Shown: in pieces, positions 11,787 through 19,729 of the stretch
Layout of the letters: each line of letters starts with the position of its first letter
How positions within the stretch are numbered: the first letter of the stretch is position 1
From: an uncultured Myxococcaceae bacterium
GTDB lineage: Bacteria; Myxococcota_A; Polyangia; Polyangiales; Ga0077539
Assembly (NCBI GenBank): GCA_945952225.1
Contig: CAMFHP010000030.1
Coordinates: forward strand, 1 to 64,000
DNA: 64,000 nucleotides
Direction: 5' to 3'
Position numbers and translations under genes: made by a program
Notes under the pieces: model-generated
What the model saw: the letters and a program-made list of their open reading frames with translations, nothing else
Told to the model about the DNA's origin: nothing
The model's database searches: none

Positions 11787-12908
11787 ATGGCCCTCCGCGC
11801 CCCCTGGCGCCCCGCCCTCGCCGCCGTCGCCGCGCAGACGCTCCTCGCCGTCGTCTGGCTCGCCTACACCACCACGCTCCCTGCGCTCCTCGACCGCGCC
11901 CACGCGCCGCCCGCGTGGCGCGCCCAGCTGCTCCTCGCCGACCAGGGTCTCTTCGCCCTCGCCGACCTCGCGTGCGCCCTCTGGCTCGCCCGCGCCGCCC
12001 GCGCCACGCAGCGCCTCGGCCCCGCGATGCTCCTCGCCGTGGGCGTCTCCACCGTGGCCCTCCTCGCGCTCCCCTCGGCCACGCGGCCCGCGCTGCTCCT
12101 CGCGGCCACGGCCGTGTGGGCGCTCACCTCGGGCGTGTTGCGCGCGCCCCTCGCGCGGCTGCTCAACCGCCACGCGGCGCTCCCCGACGCGCCCGCCCTC
12201 GCCGCCACGCTCTCCGTCGCCTCGGGACTCGCCACCCTCCTCGGACCGCCCCTCGTCGAAGCGCTCCACCCCCACGGCGCGCGCCCGCTCCTCGCCGCCT
12301 CGGGCCTCGCCCTGTGGATCGCCACGGCGACATTGTTCGCAACCGAACGATCGTCCCCGCGGCCCTCCGAGACCGCCTCCGCCCCGCGCCCCGCCCCCGC
12401 CGTCGCGCCCCTCCTCGCGGCGACGCTCGCCCACACCTTCGCCCTTCAAATCACGGTCTCTGCGTGGAGCACCGCCGCCTCCCCCGCCGACGCCCACGAC
12501 CGCGCCACGGCGCACGGCGTCGCCCTCGTCGTCTCGGCGCTCCCCTCCCTCGCGCAGAAGAAGTTCGGTACCGAACGATCGGCCGTCCTCGGCGCCACCC
12601 TCGCGGCGCTCTCGGCCTGGCTCCTGGGCCCCACCGCCCCCCTCGCCGCGGCGGCGCTCACCGGACTCGCAGGCGGCGCGGTCACCACGGCGACGCTGGC
12701 CTCGCTCCCCGACGACGAATCTCCGCGCGCGGCGCGCGTCTCGGCGCTGTGGTTCGCGATGCAGGCAGGCGCCACCGCGGCGCGCATGGGACTCCTCCGC
12801 GCGACGCACTTCACGGCGGCGGAGGCCTTCGAGCTGGCGGCGCTGGCGTGGAGTGTGGCGGCGGCGCTGGCGCTCGTCGCCGACCGTCAGGCGAGGTCGA
12901 GGCGGTAG
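11787..12908 (+). CDS. Major facilitator superfamily-like transporter
   Basis: A 373-residue integral membrane protein with about 10-12 hydrophobic segments, very rich in Ala and Leu. The first half has two long hairpins separated by a short basic loop, LARAARATQRLG, in the position of the MFS A-motif. A Pro/Ala-rich cytoplasmic linker divides the halves near residue 200. It looks like a compact MFS protein, but no substrate-specific motif is visible. Two odd stretches, near FATERSS and FGTERSA, sit at equivalent places in the two halves. The 3' end overlaps the convergent acetyltransferase gene by 22 bases. Confidence 0.65.
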   Translation: MALRAPWRPALAAVAAQTLLAVVWLAYTTTLPALLDRAHAPPAWRAQLLLADQGLFALADLACALWLARAARATQRLGPAMLLAVGVSTVALLALPSATRPALLLAATAVWALTSGVLRAPLARLLNRHAALPDAPALAATLSVASGLATLLGPPLVEALHPHGARPLLAASGLALWIATATLFATERSSPRPSETASAPRPAPAVAPLLAATLAHTFALQITVSAWSTAASPADAHDRATAHGVALVVSALPSLAQKKFGTERSAVLGATLAALSAWLLGPTAPLAAAALTGLAGGAVTTATLASLPDDESPRAARVSALWFAMQAGATAARMGLLRATHFTAAEAFELAALAWSVAAALALVADRQARSRR

Positions 12909-13408
12909 CGCAGCTCGCGCCCGTCGATGCGTGCGTCGTGCTTCTCGGTGCCATCGGCGACGAAGCCCATGCGCTCGTAGAAGCGCCGCGCGCGGGTGTT
13001 CGTGTCGAGCACCCAGAGGGTCACCGTGCGCGCCCCGCAGACCGCCGCCTCGCCGAGCGCCACGCCCAGGAGCATCGCGCCGAAGCCCTGCCCCATCGCG
13101 TCGGGCGCGAGGTAGAGCGCGGCCAGTTCGAAGACCCCTTCGTCGCCGTCGTCGTCGCGCGTGGGGGCCGTCACCGCGAAGCCCGCGGGCACCCCCTCCC
13201 GCAGCAGCGCGTGGTGACGGTGCAGCGGCGTGGTGGGGTGCGTGAGCCAGTCGTGCCACTGGGCCGCGCGGCGCTCCACCGACTGCGCGTCGAGCACCGC
13301 GTCGGAGAGCAATCCGCGGTAGGCCGCGCGCCACGAGGCCACGTGGATCTCCGCCAGCGCCCGCGCGTCGCCCGGCACCGCGCGACGGATCGAGACCCGC
13401 GCGTTCAC
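12887..13408 (-). CDS. GNAT family N-acetyltransferase
   Basis: A 173-residue GCN5-related acetyltransferase. Strand beta-1/helix region: VSIRRAVPGDARALAEIHVASWRAAYRG. The acetyl-CoA-binding segment is LAALYLAPDAMGQGFGAMLL, a variant of the usual RxxGxG/A loop, and the closing motif is NTRARRFYERMGF. The acceptor is unknown. It starts with GTG at 13408, and its first bases form a GTGA overlap with the stop of the three-domain thioredoxin gene. Ribosomes finishing that gene probably re-initiate here, so the two products are made together. Confidence 0.88.
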   Translation of the reverse strand: MNARVSIRRAVPGDARALAEIHVASWRAAYRGLLSDAVLDAQSVERRAAQWHDWLTHPTTPLHRHHALLREGVPAGFAVTAPTRDDDGDEGVFELAALYLAPDAMGQGFGAMLLGVALGEAAVCGARTVTLWVLDTNTRARRFYERMGFVADGTEKHDARIDGRELRYRLDLA

Positions 13409-15441
13409 CGACGCTCCGCGAGCGCCGCGTCGATGCGCCGCTGAAACTCCGCGAACGGGTACGCGCCGGCCACGAAGCGTCCGTTGATGAAGAACGCCGG
13501 CGTGCCGATCTGCGCGCCCGTCGCGTCGGCGGCCGCCATGTCGTCGCGAATGCGGGCCTGGTGCGTGTGCTGATCGAGCGCGCGGCGGAAGCGCGCCATG
13601 TCGAGCCCCTGATCCTGCGCGTACCGTTCGAGGTCGGCGCGTTCGAGGTGCTGCTGGTTGTCGAAGAGCGTGGCCGTCATGCGCCAGAAGCCGTCGTTGC
13701 CCTGCTGCGCGAAGGCCTCCTGCGCGGCCTCGGCGGCGAGCATCGCGTGGTCGTGAAAGGGCAGCGGGTAGTGGCGCCACACGAAGCGCACGCGGTCGCC
13801 GTAGTGCGCGCGAATCTCACCGATCGCGCCCTGCACCCGCGCGCAGAACGGGCACTGGAGGTCCGTGAAGTGCTCGATCACCACCCGCGCGTTGGCGCCG
13901 CCGAAGTACGGCGCGTTGCGCGCGGCGCGCACGGTGTAGACCCGCTGCTCGTCGTTGCCCTCGTCGCCCTCCTCCGCGCCGCCGCCCGCCGCGCGCACGG
14001 TCTCGTCGGCGGTCGCCATGAGGCGCGCGTAGAAGTTCGCGGGCGTGGTGCCGGGGTGCTCGCGCATCCACGCGCGGGCCTCGGTGCGGGCGCGCTCGAT
14101 GGCGGCGACGAAGCGCTCCTCGGGCTGCGCGCCGATGAGCCGTCGGCCGTTGATGAAGAAGTGCGGCGTGCCGTCGGCCTGGAGCCTCCGCGCGATCGCC
14201 TCGTCGGCCGCGATCGTGGGCTCGTGCGTGTGCGCGTCGAGCGCCGCGCGAAAGCGGGTCATGTCGAGGCCCTGGGCCTGCGCGTAGCCTTCGAGGCTCT
14301 CGCGGTCGAGGTGCTGCTGGTTCTCGAAGAGCGTGTCGTGCATGCGCCAGAAGCCCGCGACGCCGCGCTGCGCGAGGGCCTCCATCGCGGCCTCGGCGGC
14401 GGGACGCGCGCTCTGGTGAAAGGGCAGCGGCTCGTTGCGCCACACGACGCGCAGGTCGTTGCCGAAGCGTCGGCGCAGGCTCGCGATCGTGGGCTCCACG
14501 CGCGCGCAGAAGGGGCACTGAAAATCGCTGAACACCACCATCGTGACGAGCGCGCTCGCGGGCCCCAGCGCGGGCGCACCCGCCACGTCGACGCGGAGCA
14601 CCTGCTCGGGGTCGGGACGCGCCGGACGCTGCGTCGGACGCGACGGCGGCGCCTCGTCGGGCGAGGCCACCGGGTTCGCGACCATGGCCTCGTACACCGA
14701 CTCGCGCGGCGTGATCTCTCGCGCGCGGGCCAGCACCGGATCGATCACCGCGACGAAGCGCTCCAGCGGCTGCGCGCCCACGAGCTGCGTGCCGTTGATG
14801 AAGAACGTCGGCGTGCCCTGCGCGCCGAGCTGTTCCGCGAGGGCCATGTCGTTGTCGATCGAGGCCGAGCGCGCGTGCCCGTCGAGCGCCGCACGCCACG
14901 CCGCGACGTCGACGCCGAGCGCACGCACGTAGCCCTCCAGATCCTCGGGGCCGAGGTGCTGCTGGTTCTCGAAGAGCATGTCGTGAAAGCGCCAGAAGGC
15001 CTGCGAGCCCGCGGCCTCGTACACCGCCATCGCGGCCTCTGCAGCGGGGCGCGCGTTGTCGTGAAAGGGCAGCGGGTTGTTCTTCCACACGACGCGCAGG
15101 TCGTCGCCGTAGCGCTCCGAGAGCGCGCGCAGCGTCGACTCGACACGCCCGCAGAAGGGGCACTGAAAATCGCTGAACACCACCACCGTCACGAGCGCAT
15201 CGGCCCGTCCGCGCACCGGCGAGCTCCCCACGGGCACCCGCGACGCGTCGCGCAGCGGCGCACCAGCACCGCGCGCGCCCACCGCGCCCTCGTTCCCAGC
15301 AGCCGCGGTGAGCACCGTGCCATCGCGCGCGACGCCCCCTCCCCCCGGGGTGGCGTTCGCGGCGGTCTGCGGCGTCGGCGCGCCGCGCACACACGAGAGG
15401 GCCGCGAGCACCAGCGCGAGCGTCTGCATCGAACGGTTCAT
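13405..15441 (-). CDS. Triple-domain DsbA-like thioredoxin fold lipoprotein
   Basis: A 678-residue exported protein made of three complete DsbA/thioredoxin-4 domains in one chain. The active sites are all CPFC: Cys94-Cys97, Cys309-Cys312 and Cys530-Cys533, each preceded by FSDFQ or FTDLQ. Each domain also has LPFH, an NQQHL segment, and a cis-Pro loop (GTPTFFING, GTPHFFING, GTPAFFING). The N-terminus MNRSMQTLALVLAALSC is a signal peptide with a possible lipidation Cys. I started at the ATG at 15441 because this places the signal at the N-terminus. DsbA-like proteins oxidise or isomerise cysteines in exported proteins; here the fused copies probably act in the periplasm. Normal family members carry one domain. 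Confidence 0.9.
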   Translation of the reverse strand: MNRSMQTLALVLAALSCVRGAPTPQTAANATPGGGGVARDGTVLTAAAGNEGAVGARGAGAPLRDASRVPVGSSPVRGRADALVTVVVFSDFQCPFCGRVESTLRALSERYGDDLRVVWKNNPLPFHDNARPAAEAAMAVYEAAGSQAFWRFHDMLFENQQHLGPEDLEGYVRALGVDVAAWRAALDGHARSASIDNDMALAEQLGAQGTPTFFINGTQLVGAQPLERFVAVIDPVLARAREITPRESVYEAMVANPVASPDEAPPSRPTQRPARPDPEQVLRVDVAGAPALGPASALVTMVVFSDFQCPFCARVEPTIASLRRRFGNDLRVVWRNEPLPFHQSARPAAEAAMEALAQRGVAGFWRMHDTLFENQQHLDRESLEGYAQAQGLDMTRFRAALDAHTHEPTIAADEAIARRLQADGTPHFFINGRRLIGAQPEERFVAAIERARTEARAWMREHPGTTPANFYARLMATADETVRAAGGGAEEGDEGNDEQRVYTVRAARNAPYFGGANARVVIEHFTDLQCPFCARVQGAIGEIRAHYGDRVRFVWRHYPLPFHDHAMLAAEAAQEAFAQQGNDGFWRMTATLFDNQQHLERADLERYAQDQGLDMARFRRALDQHTHQARIRDDMAAADATGAQIGTPAFFINGRFVAGAYPFAEFQRRIDAALAERR

Positions 15442-15530
15442 GGCGCGGGAACTTATCGACTCCGCCCCCCGCGAGGGAAGCGCCACGACGGCCTCGCGCG
15501 TTGCGGTACGGTCTCGCACGCACCGCCGCC

Positions 15531-16130
15531 ATGCCCACACGCACCGCACGCATCACATCCCTCGTCGCGTTGGCACTCTTCGCGGGCCTCGCGTGGCGCG
15601 TCGAGCTCGAACACCACGGATGGGCGGGCCTCGCATGGGTCAACGCCCCGCACCGCGCCGTGCCCCTCGCCCTCGCGCTCTTTCTCGCGTGGACCTACCG
15701 CGTCGTCGACGCGCCCTCGCGCCCCCATCGCCTCGCGCTCACGATCGCGCTCGCGGTCTTCGCCGCCGTGAGCGTGCCGCTCGTGCAGTACTCCCTCGCG
15801 CTCGCCTTCGCGGGCCCCTGGGGATTGCTCCACGGTCCCTTCACGCTCCTCGGGTGGAGCGCGCTCTGGTGGTGGCTCCTCACGCCCACGACCGTCGCGG
15901 GCATCCTCCGTCTCGGCGGCGTGCGCACCCCGATGCGTCGCTGGGCGCTCTCGCAGGCGCTCTTTCTCGCGGCGCCCTTTCTCGCCACGGCGGCGATCAC
16001 CGTGTGGCCCCAGCACGGTCAGCGCGACCTGATCCACACGATCAAGAGCGGGCTGATCGTGCCGCCGCTGTTCGTCGCGCTGGGCCTCGCGATTCCGCCG
16101 CGCGACGAGGGCGAGGTGCGCGCCGTATGA
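15531..16130 (+). CDS. Multi-pass membrane protein of unknown function
   Basis: A 199-residue protein with about five hydrophobic segments, for example ITSLVALALFAGLAWRV near the start and LIVPPLFVALGLAIPP near the end. I cannot assign a family. The stop overlaps the start of the lipase-like gene as ATGA (16127-16130), so the two are translationally coupled. It is divergent from the triple thioredoxin gene across 89 bases. Confidence 0.75.
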   Translation: MPTRTARITSLVALALFAGLAWRVELEHHGWAGLAWVNAPHRAVPLALALFLAWTYRVVDAPSRPHRLALTIALAVFAAVSVPLVQYSLALAFAGPWGLLHGPFTLLGWSALWWWLLTPTTVAGILRLGGVRTPMRRWALSQALFLAAPFLATAAITVWPQHGQRDLIHTIKSGLIVPPLFVALGLAIPPRDEGEVRAV

Positions 16131-16726
16131 GCCTCCCCACGCTGCTCGTGCACGGCATCTGGGACTCATCGCAGCGCCTCGCCCCCCTGCGCGCCGGACT
16201 CGAAGCACGCGGCGTCTCCCCCGTGCACGCGCTCGACCTCGTGCCCAACACCGGACGCGCCCCCCTCCCCCTCCTCGCCCGCCAGGTCGACGAGGCCGCC
16301 CGCGCGCTCCTTCGCACACACGACGCGTCGCAGCTCGACCTCGTGGGCTTCAGCATGGGCGCGCTGGTCTCGCGGTGGTGGCTCCAGCGCGGCGGCGGAC
16401 GCGCGTCGGTCCGTCGCTTCGTGTCGATCTCGGGACCGCACCACGGCACGCGCACGGCGTGGGCGCTGCCCTTCGAGGGCGTGCGCGACATGCGCCCGGG
16501 GAGCGCGCTGCTCCGTGACCTCGCGCGCGACGACGACCCCTGGGGCTCCGTCGAGGTGCACTGCCTCTACACCCCGTACGACCTCATGGTGCAGCCCGCG
16601 TCGACGGCGGTGCTCCCCGGCGCGCGCTCCGTGGAGGCGATCCCCGTGGCGCTGCACCGCTTCATGATCACCGACGCCCGCGCGCTCGACGCCATCGCCG
16701 CCCGCCTCCGCGCGCCCTCCCCCTGA
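16127..16726 (+). CDS. Lipase-like alpha/beta hydrolase
   Basis: A 199-residue serine hydrolase resembling bacterial class 2 lipases and PGAP1-type esterases. The oxyanion region LLVHGIW is at residues 6-12 and the nucleophile elbow GFSMG has Ser76. A conserved substrate-region phrase is SISGPHHGT, and a late VALHRFM supplies the likely catalytic His; an Asp in the YTPYDLMV segment fits the third member of the triad. There is no signal peptide, so it is probably cytoplasmic unless its membrane partner matters. The natural substrate is unknown. Translation is coupled to the upstream membrane protein. Confidence 0.82.
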   Translation: MSLPTLLVHGIWDSSQRLAPLRAGLEARGVSPVHALDLVPNTGRAPLPLLARQVDEAARALLRTHDASQLDLVGFSMGALVSRWWLQRGGGRASVRRFVSISGPHHGTRTAWALPFEGVRDMRPGSALLRDLARDDDPWGSVEVHCLYTPYDLMVQPASTAVLPGARSVEAIPVALHRFMITDARALDAIAARLRAPSP

Positions 16727-16781
16727 GCGCACCGCGGAATCGGCTCATGCGGAGACGCGGGCGCAGACGTACGATCGGCGC

Positions 16782-16958
16782 ATGACGCGCAACCTCAACG
16801 ACCCGAGCTGGGAACCCGACGACGACGCGTTTCGCGAGCTGCTCGTCAACGCGCACCGCGACGCGCTCGCGAGCCGCGAAGCCGCGAAGACGGCACTCGA
16901 CGCGCGGCTGCGTGCGGCACGCGAAGAGGCGCGCGCGAGGCGCGGAAATCGACCGTGA
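16782..16958 (+). CDS. 58-residue acidic/basic helical protein, putative zeta-toxin partner
   Basis: A small ORF (MTRNLNDPSWEPDDDAFREL...) predicted to be almost entirely helical, with an acidic N-terminal third and an Ala/Arg-rich C-terminal helix. It ends in a GTGA overlap with the zeta-like kinase gene, the arrangement expected of a two-gene toxin-antitoxin unit. It does not obviously resemble the roughly 90-residue epsilon antitoxin, so the antitoxin role is inferred from position and size only. Its codon use is as GC-biased as that of flanking genes, which supports its being coding. Confidence 0.6.
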   Translation: MTRNLNDPSWEPDDDAFRELLVNAHRDALASREAAKTALDARLRAAREEARARRGNRP

Positions 16959-17584
16959 GCCCCGTGCTTCTGGTGATCGCCGGCCCCAACGGCGCGGGCA
17001 AGACGACGGTCACCGAACGTTTACGACGCGACCACTGGAGCGATGGCGTCGAGTACCTCAACCCCGACGAGGTGGCGCAGCATCGCTTCGGCGGTTGGAA
17101 CGACCCGGCCTCGGTGCTCGAAGCCGCGCGGTGGACGACGGAGCGCCGCGAGGCTCTGCTTGCGGCACGTCAGAGCCTCGCTTTCGAGACGGTGTTCTCC
17201 ACACCGGACAAGCTCGCGTTTGTCGAGCGAGCACGCGAGGCGGGGTACTTCATCCGGCTGTTCTTCATCGGCACGAGCGACCCGGCGATCAACGCGTCTC
17301 GCGTGGCGCAGCGGTACATGCGCGGCGGACATACCGTGCCGATCGAGAAGATCGTCGATCGATACGCGCGCTCGATGGCGAACCTCGCAGAGGCGCTTCC
17401 CCTCGTCGACCGCGCATACCTGTTCGACAACTCCATCGACGGCGCAGAAGCCACGATGCGCGTGCGCTGCGCCGAAGGCTGCGTCCGCAAGGTGTACGAC
17501 GCGCTGCCGACCTGGTGCGCGACCGCGCTCGACGGCCTCCCCCACCACGAACGCTTCGAAGACCTCCGCGCGCCCTCCCCCTGA
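16955..17584 (+). CDS. Zeta-toxin-like P-loop kinase
   Basis: A 209-residue P-loop protein. Walker A is AGPNGAGKTT (Lys16, Thr17). Other zeta-type features are YLNPDEVAQ, where the Asp is usually the catalytic base, LAFETVFSTPD, and a lid region with basic residues in RVAQRYMRGGHTVP. Zeta toxins phosphorylate UDP-N-acetyl sugars and block cell-wall synthesis, but solitary chromosomal relatives may have other substrates. Start is GTG at 16955 inside the stop of the 58-residue ORF. It converges on the VgrG gene 31 bases away, so it borders the T6SS module. Confidence 0.82.
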   Translation: MSPVLLVIAGPNGAGKTTVTERLRRDHWSDGVEYLNPDEVAQHRFGGWNDPASVLEAARWTTERREALLAARQSLAFETVFSTPDKLAFVERAREAGYFIRLFFIGTSDPAINASRVAQRYMRGGHTVPIEKIVDRYARSMANLAEALPLVDRAYLFDNSIDGAEATMRVRCAEGCVRKVYDALPTWCATALDGLPHHERFEDLRAPSP

Positions 17585-17615
17585 GCGCGCGGAAGCCCCC
17601 CGCTCGCAGCGCCGC

Positions 17616-19643
17616 TCAGTTCAGGTCGATGAGCTTCGCCACGACGCCCACGTGGCTGTCGTCGCCCTCGCCCGTGATCGCGAGCTTCACGCCCTTGAGC
17701 GCGATGTTGCCCGCGGCGTCCATGCTGAACTTCGACTTGCCGCAGGTGACCTCGAAGCGCGCGCCCGCGTTGATCGTGTACTGCACGCCGACCTGCGTGG
17801 CCTTGTTCATCGCCACGGCCTCCATCGCCGACTTGAGCACCTCCATGATGCGGTTGCCGTCGATGGTCGACGAGTCGTTCTGCTTCACGTGCGAGACGCG
17901 GTTCTTGTCGATGGTGTTGAACTCCTCGCCCTCCACGTGCTTCGTGCGGTGGCGCTTCACCGTGAGGGTCTGGTCGTTCTTCACGAGCGTGTCGTGGTCG
18001 CGCTGGGCCTGCGTGAAGATCTGTTCGAGACCCGCTTTGTCTTCGAAGCGCATCTCGTTGTAGCCGCCATTGCTCGGCGTGGTGTTCGTCTTGATCGTCG
18101 TGCGGGTCTTGTGCTCGGGGAGCCCGTACGGCGTGCCGTTCTCGCCGTTGAAGATCGCGCCCGTCACCACCGGGCGGTCGGGGTCGCCTTCGAAGAAGCT
18201 CACCGCCACCTCCATGCCGATGCGCGGAATGAACGTGAAGCCCCAGCTCCCGCCGCCCATCGTCTGCACGACGCGGATCCAGCACGAGCTCTTGTCGTCT
18301 TCGACGCCGCGGCGGTCCCACGGAAACTGCACCTTGATGCGACCGTGCTCGTCGGTGTGGATCTCCTCGCCCGCCGGGCCCACCACGCGCGCGCTCTGCG
18401 GCCCCTCGATGATCGGCCGCGGCGTCACGCGCGCCGGGCGGAACGGAACGCTCGCCGGGTTCTGATCGATGCGGTGCGCCTCGATGCGGTTGCCGTAGCG
18501 CCCTTCGCTCCGCGTGCCCCGCGGCACCTCGATGCCCGCGTCTTCGAAGATCTCTTGAAAGCGGGGGCTCTTGAGCACCTCCTCGGGCACGATCGACCAG
18601 TCGAAGCCGAGGTGCTCCACCGAGGTGACGAGGTAGCGGCGGTCGAGGTCGGCGCGCTCGTGGCCCGAGAGCGAGAAGCTGCGCCCCGGGGTCATGCCCG
18701 TCACCACGCTGCGCCCGCGGCTGCGATGCACGCGCGTCTGGTGCTCCTCGGCGCGCACCTTCGCGAGCCGCGCGGTGTTGTGGGTCTTGTATGCGCGCGC
18801 GCCCTGGTCGTAGCCCGTGATCGTCGAGCGCGCGGGAAACTCATAGAGCGCCCTCGCCCCCGCGCCGTGCTTGCCCGTCATGTCGAGCGACGCGCGCGGA
18901 CGCGAGAAGTCGAAGTCGCGCACGGTCACACTCGTGGGGCGCATCACATGGCGCTCGTCGAACCAGGTGAAGGTCTCGCTCGTCGCCGTGAGCGTGCCCG
19001 CGTCGAGCACGGGAATCGCCCCGCTCGCGAGGGTCTCCACCGGGCGCCACCCGTGGTCGTCGGCCGCGAGCACGAGGGCCTCGCCCCCCTCCCCGTCGAA
19101 CGCGAAGTAGAACGGAATGCCCTCGTCTTCGAGGAGCCTCCGCACGAACGCGAGGTCGGTCTCCTGGTACTGCACGCAGTACTCGCGCGGCGCGAGGCCA
19201 TCGAGCGCGCCGTCGATGCGCAGACCGTTGTTGTCTTGGTAGACGCCCGCCTCGGCGAGCACCTCGCGCACGATCTGGACGGTGTTCTTCGACTGAAAGA
19301 TGCGGCAGTCCGAGCGCTGCGAGAGCGTCCACAGTTGCGGCGCCACGTCGACGCGCACGAAGCGATGCTGCGCGGTGGAGCCGAGCTCCTCGACCTCGAC
19401 GACGAGCCCCTTGAGGGGTCGCACGAGCCCGCCGCGATGGGTCTCGAGCACCGCGCGCTCGCCGAGCAGGTCGTGGAGCTCGCCGCCACCCGACTCCATC
19501 AGCAGCACCAGTCGAACGTGAAAGAGCTCGGACATCGCCTCGCGCGCATCGACATGCACCACCGACCAGGCGTCGGCGTTCACGGGGCCGGCAGCGAACG
19601 TCCAGCGAACTTCGGGCAGCGTGGGAGTGAGGCTCAGCGACAT
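17616..19643 (-). CDS. vgrG: VgrG / TssI type VI secretion spike protein
   Basis: A 675-residue T6SS tip protein. The N-terminal gp27-like part (residues 1 to about 370) contains RRLLEDEGIPFYF, a hallmark of the family. The gp5-like OB-fold follows, with HGRIKVQFPWD, WIRVVQ, WGFTFIPRIGMEVAV and FFEGDPDRPVVTG. A C-terminal beta-helix runs to the end and includes a DUF2345-like GNIALKG stretch. There is no extra effector domain, so cargo is expected to bind the tip through PAAR-type and adaptor proteins. The ATG has GGAGG about ten bases upstream. It is the last gene of the six-gene minus-strand operon. No sheath or baseplate gene is nearby. Confidence 0.95.
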   Translation of the reverse strand: MSLSLTPTLPEVRWTFAAGPVNADAWSVVHVDAREAMSELFHVRLVLLMESGGGELHDLLGERAVLETHRGGLVRPLKGLVVEVEELGSTAQHRFVRVDVAPQLWTLSQRSDCRIFQSKNTVQIVREVLAEAGVYQDNNGLRIDGALDGLAPREYCVQYQETDLAFVRRLLEDEGIPFYFAFDGEGGEALVLAADDHGWRPVETLASGAIPVLDAGTLTATSETFTWFDERHVMRPTSVTVRDFDFSRPRASLDMTGKHGAGARALYEFPARSTITGYDQGARAYKTHNTARLAKVRAEEHQTRVHRSRGRSVVTGMTPGRSFSLSGHERADLDRRYLVTSVEHLGFDWSIVPEEVLKSPRFQEIFEDAGIEVPRGTRSEGRYGNRIEAHRIDQNPASVPFRPARVTPRPIIEGPQSARVVGPAGEEIHTDEHGRIKVQFPWDRRGVEDDKSSCWIRVVQTMGGGSWGFTFIPRIGMEVAVSFFEGDPDRPVVTGAIFNGENGTPYGLPEHKTRTTIKTNTTPSNGGYNEMRFEDKAGLEQIFTQAQRDHDTLVKNDQTLTVKRHRTKHVEGEEFNTIDKNRVSHVKQNDSSTIDGNRIMEVLKSAMEAVAMNKATQVGVQYTINAGARFEVTCGKSKFSMDAAGNIALKGVKLAITGEGDDSHVGVVAKLIDLN

Positions 19644-19729
19644 GGTCCGTGTCCCTCCGAGACGGTGGTGATGGGCGTCGCAGCGCCGACGGGTACACCG
19701 CCCCCGTCGAGGTCATCGCGACGCGCAGC

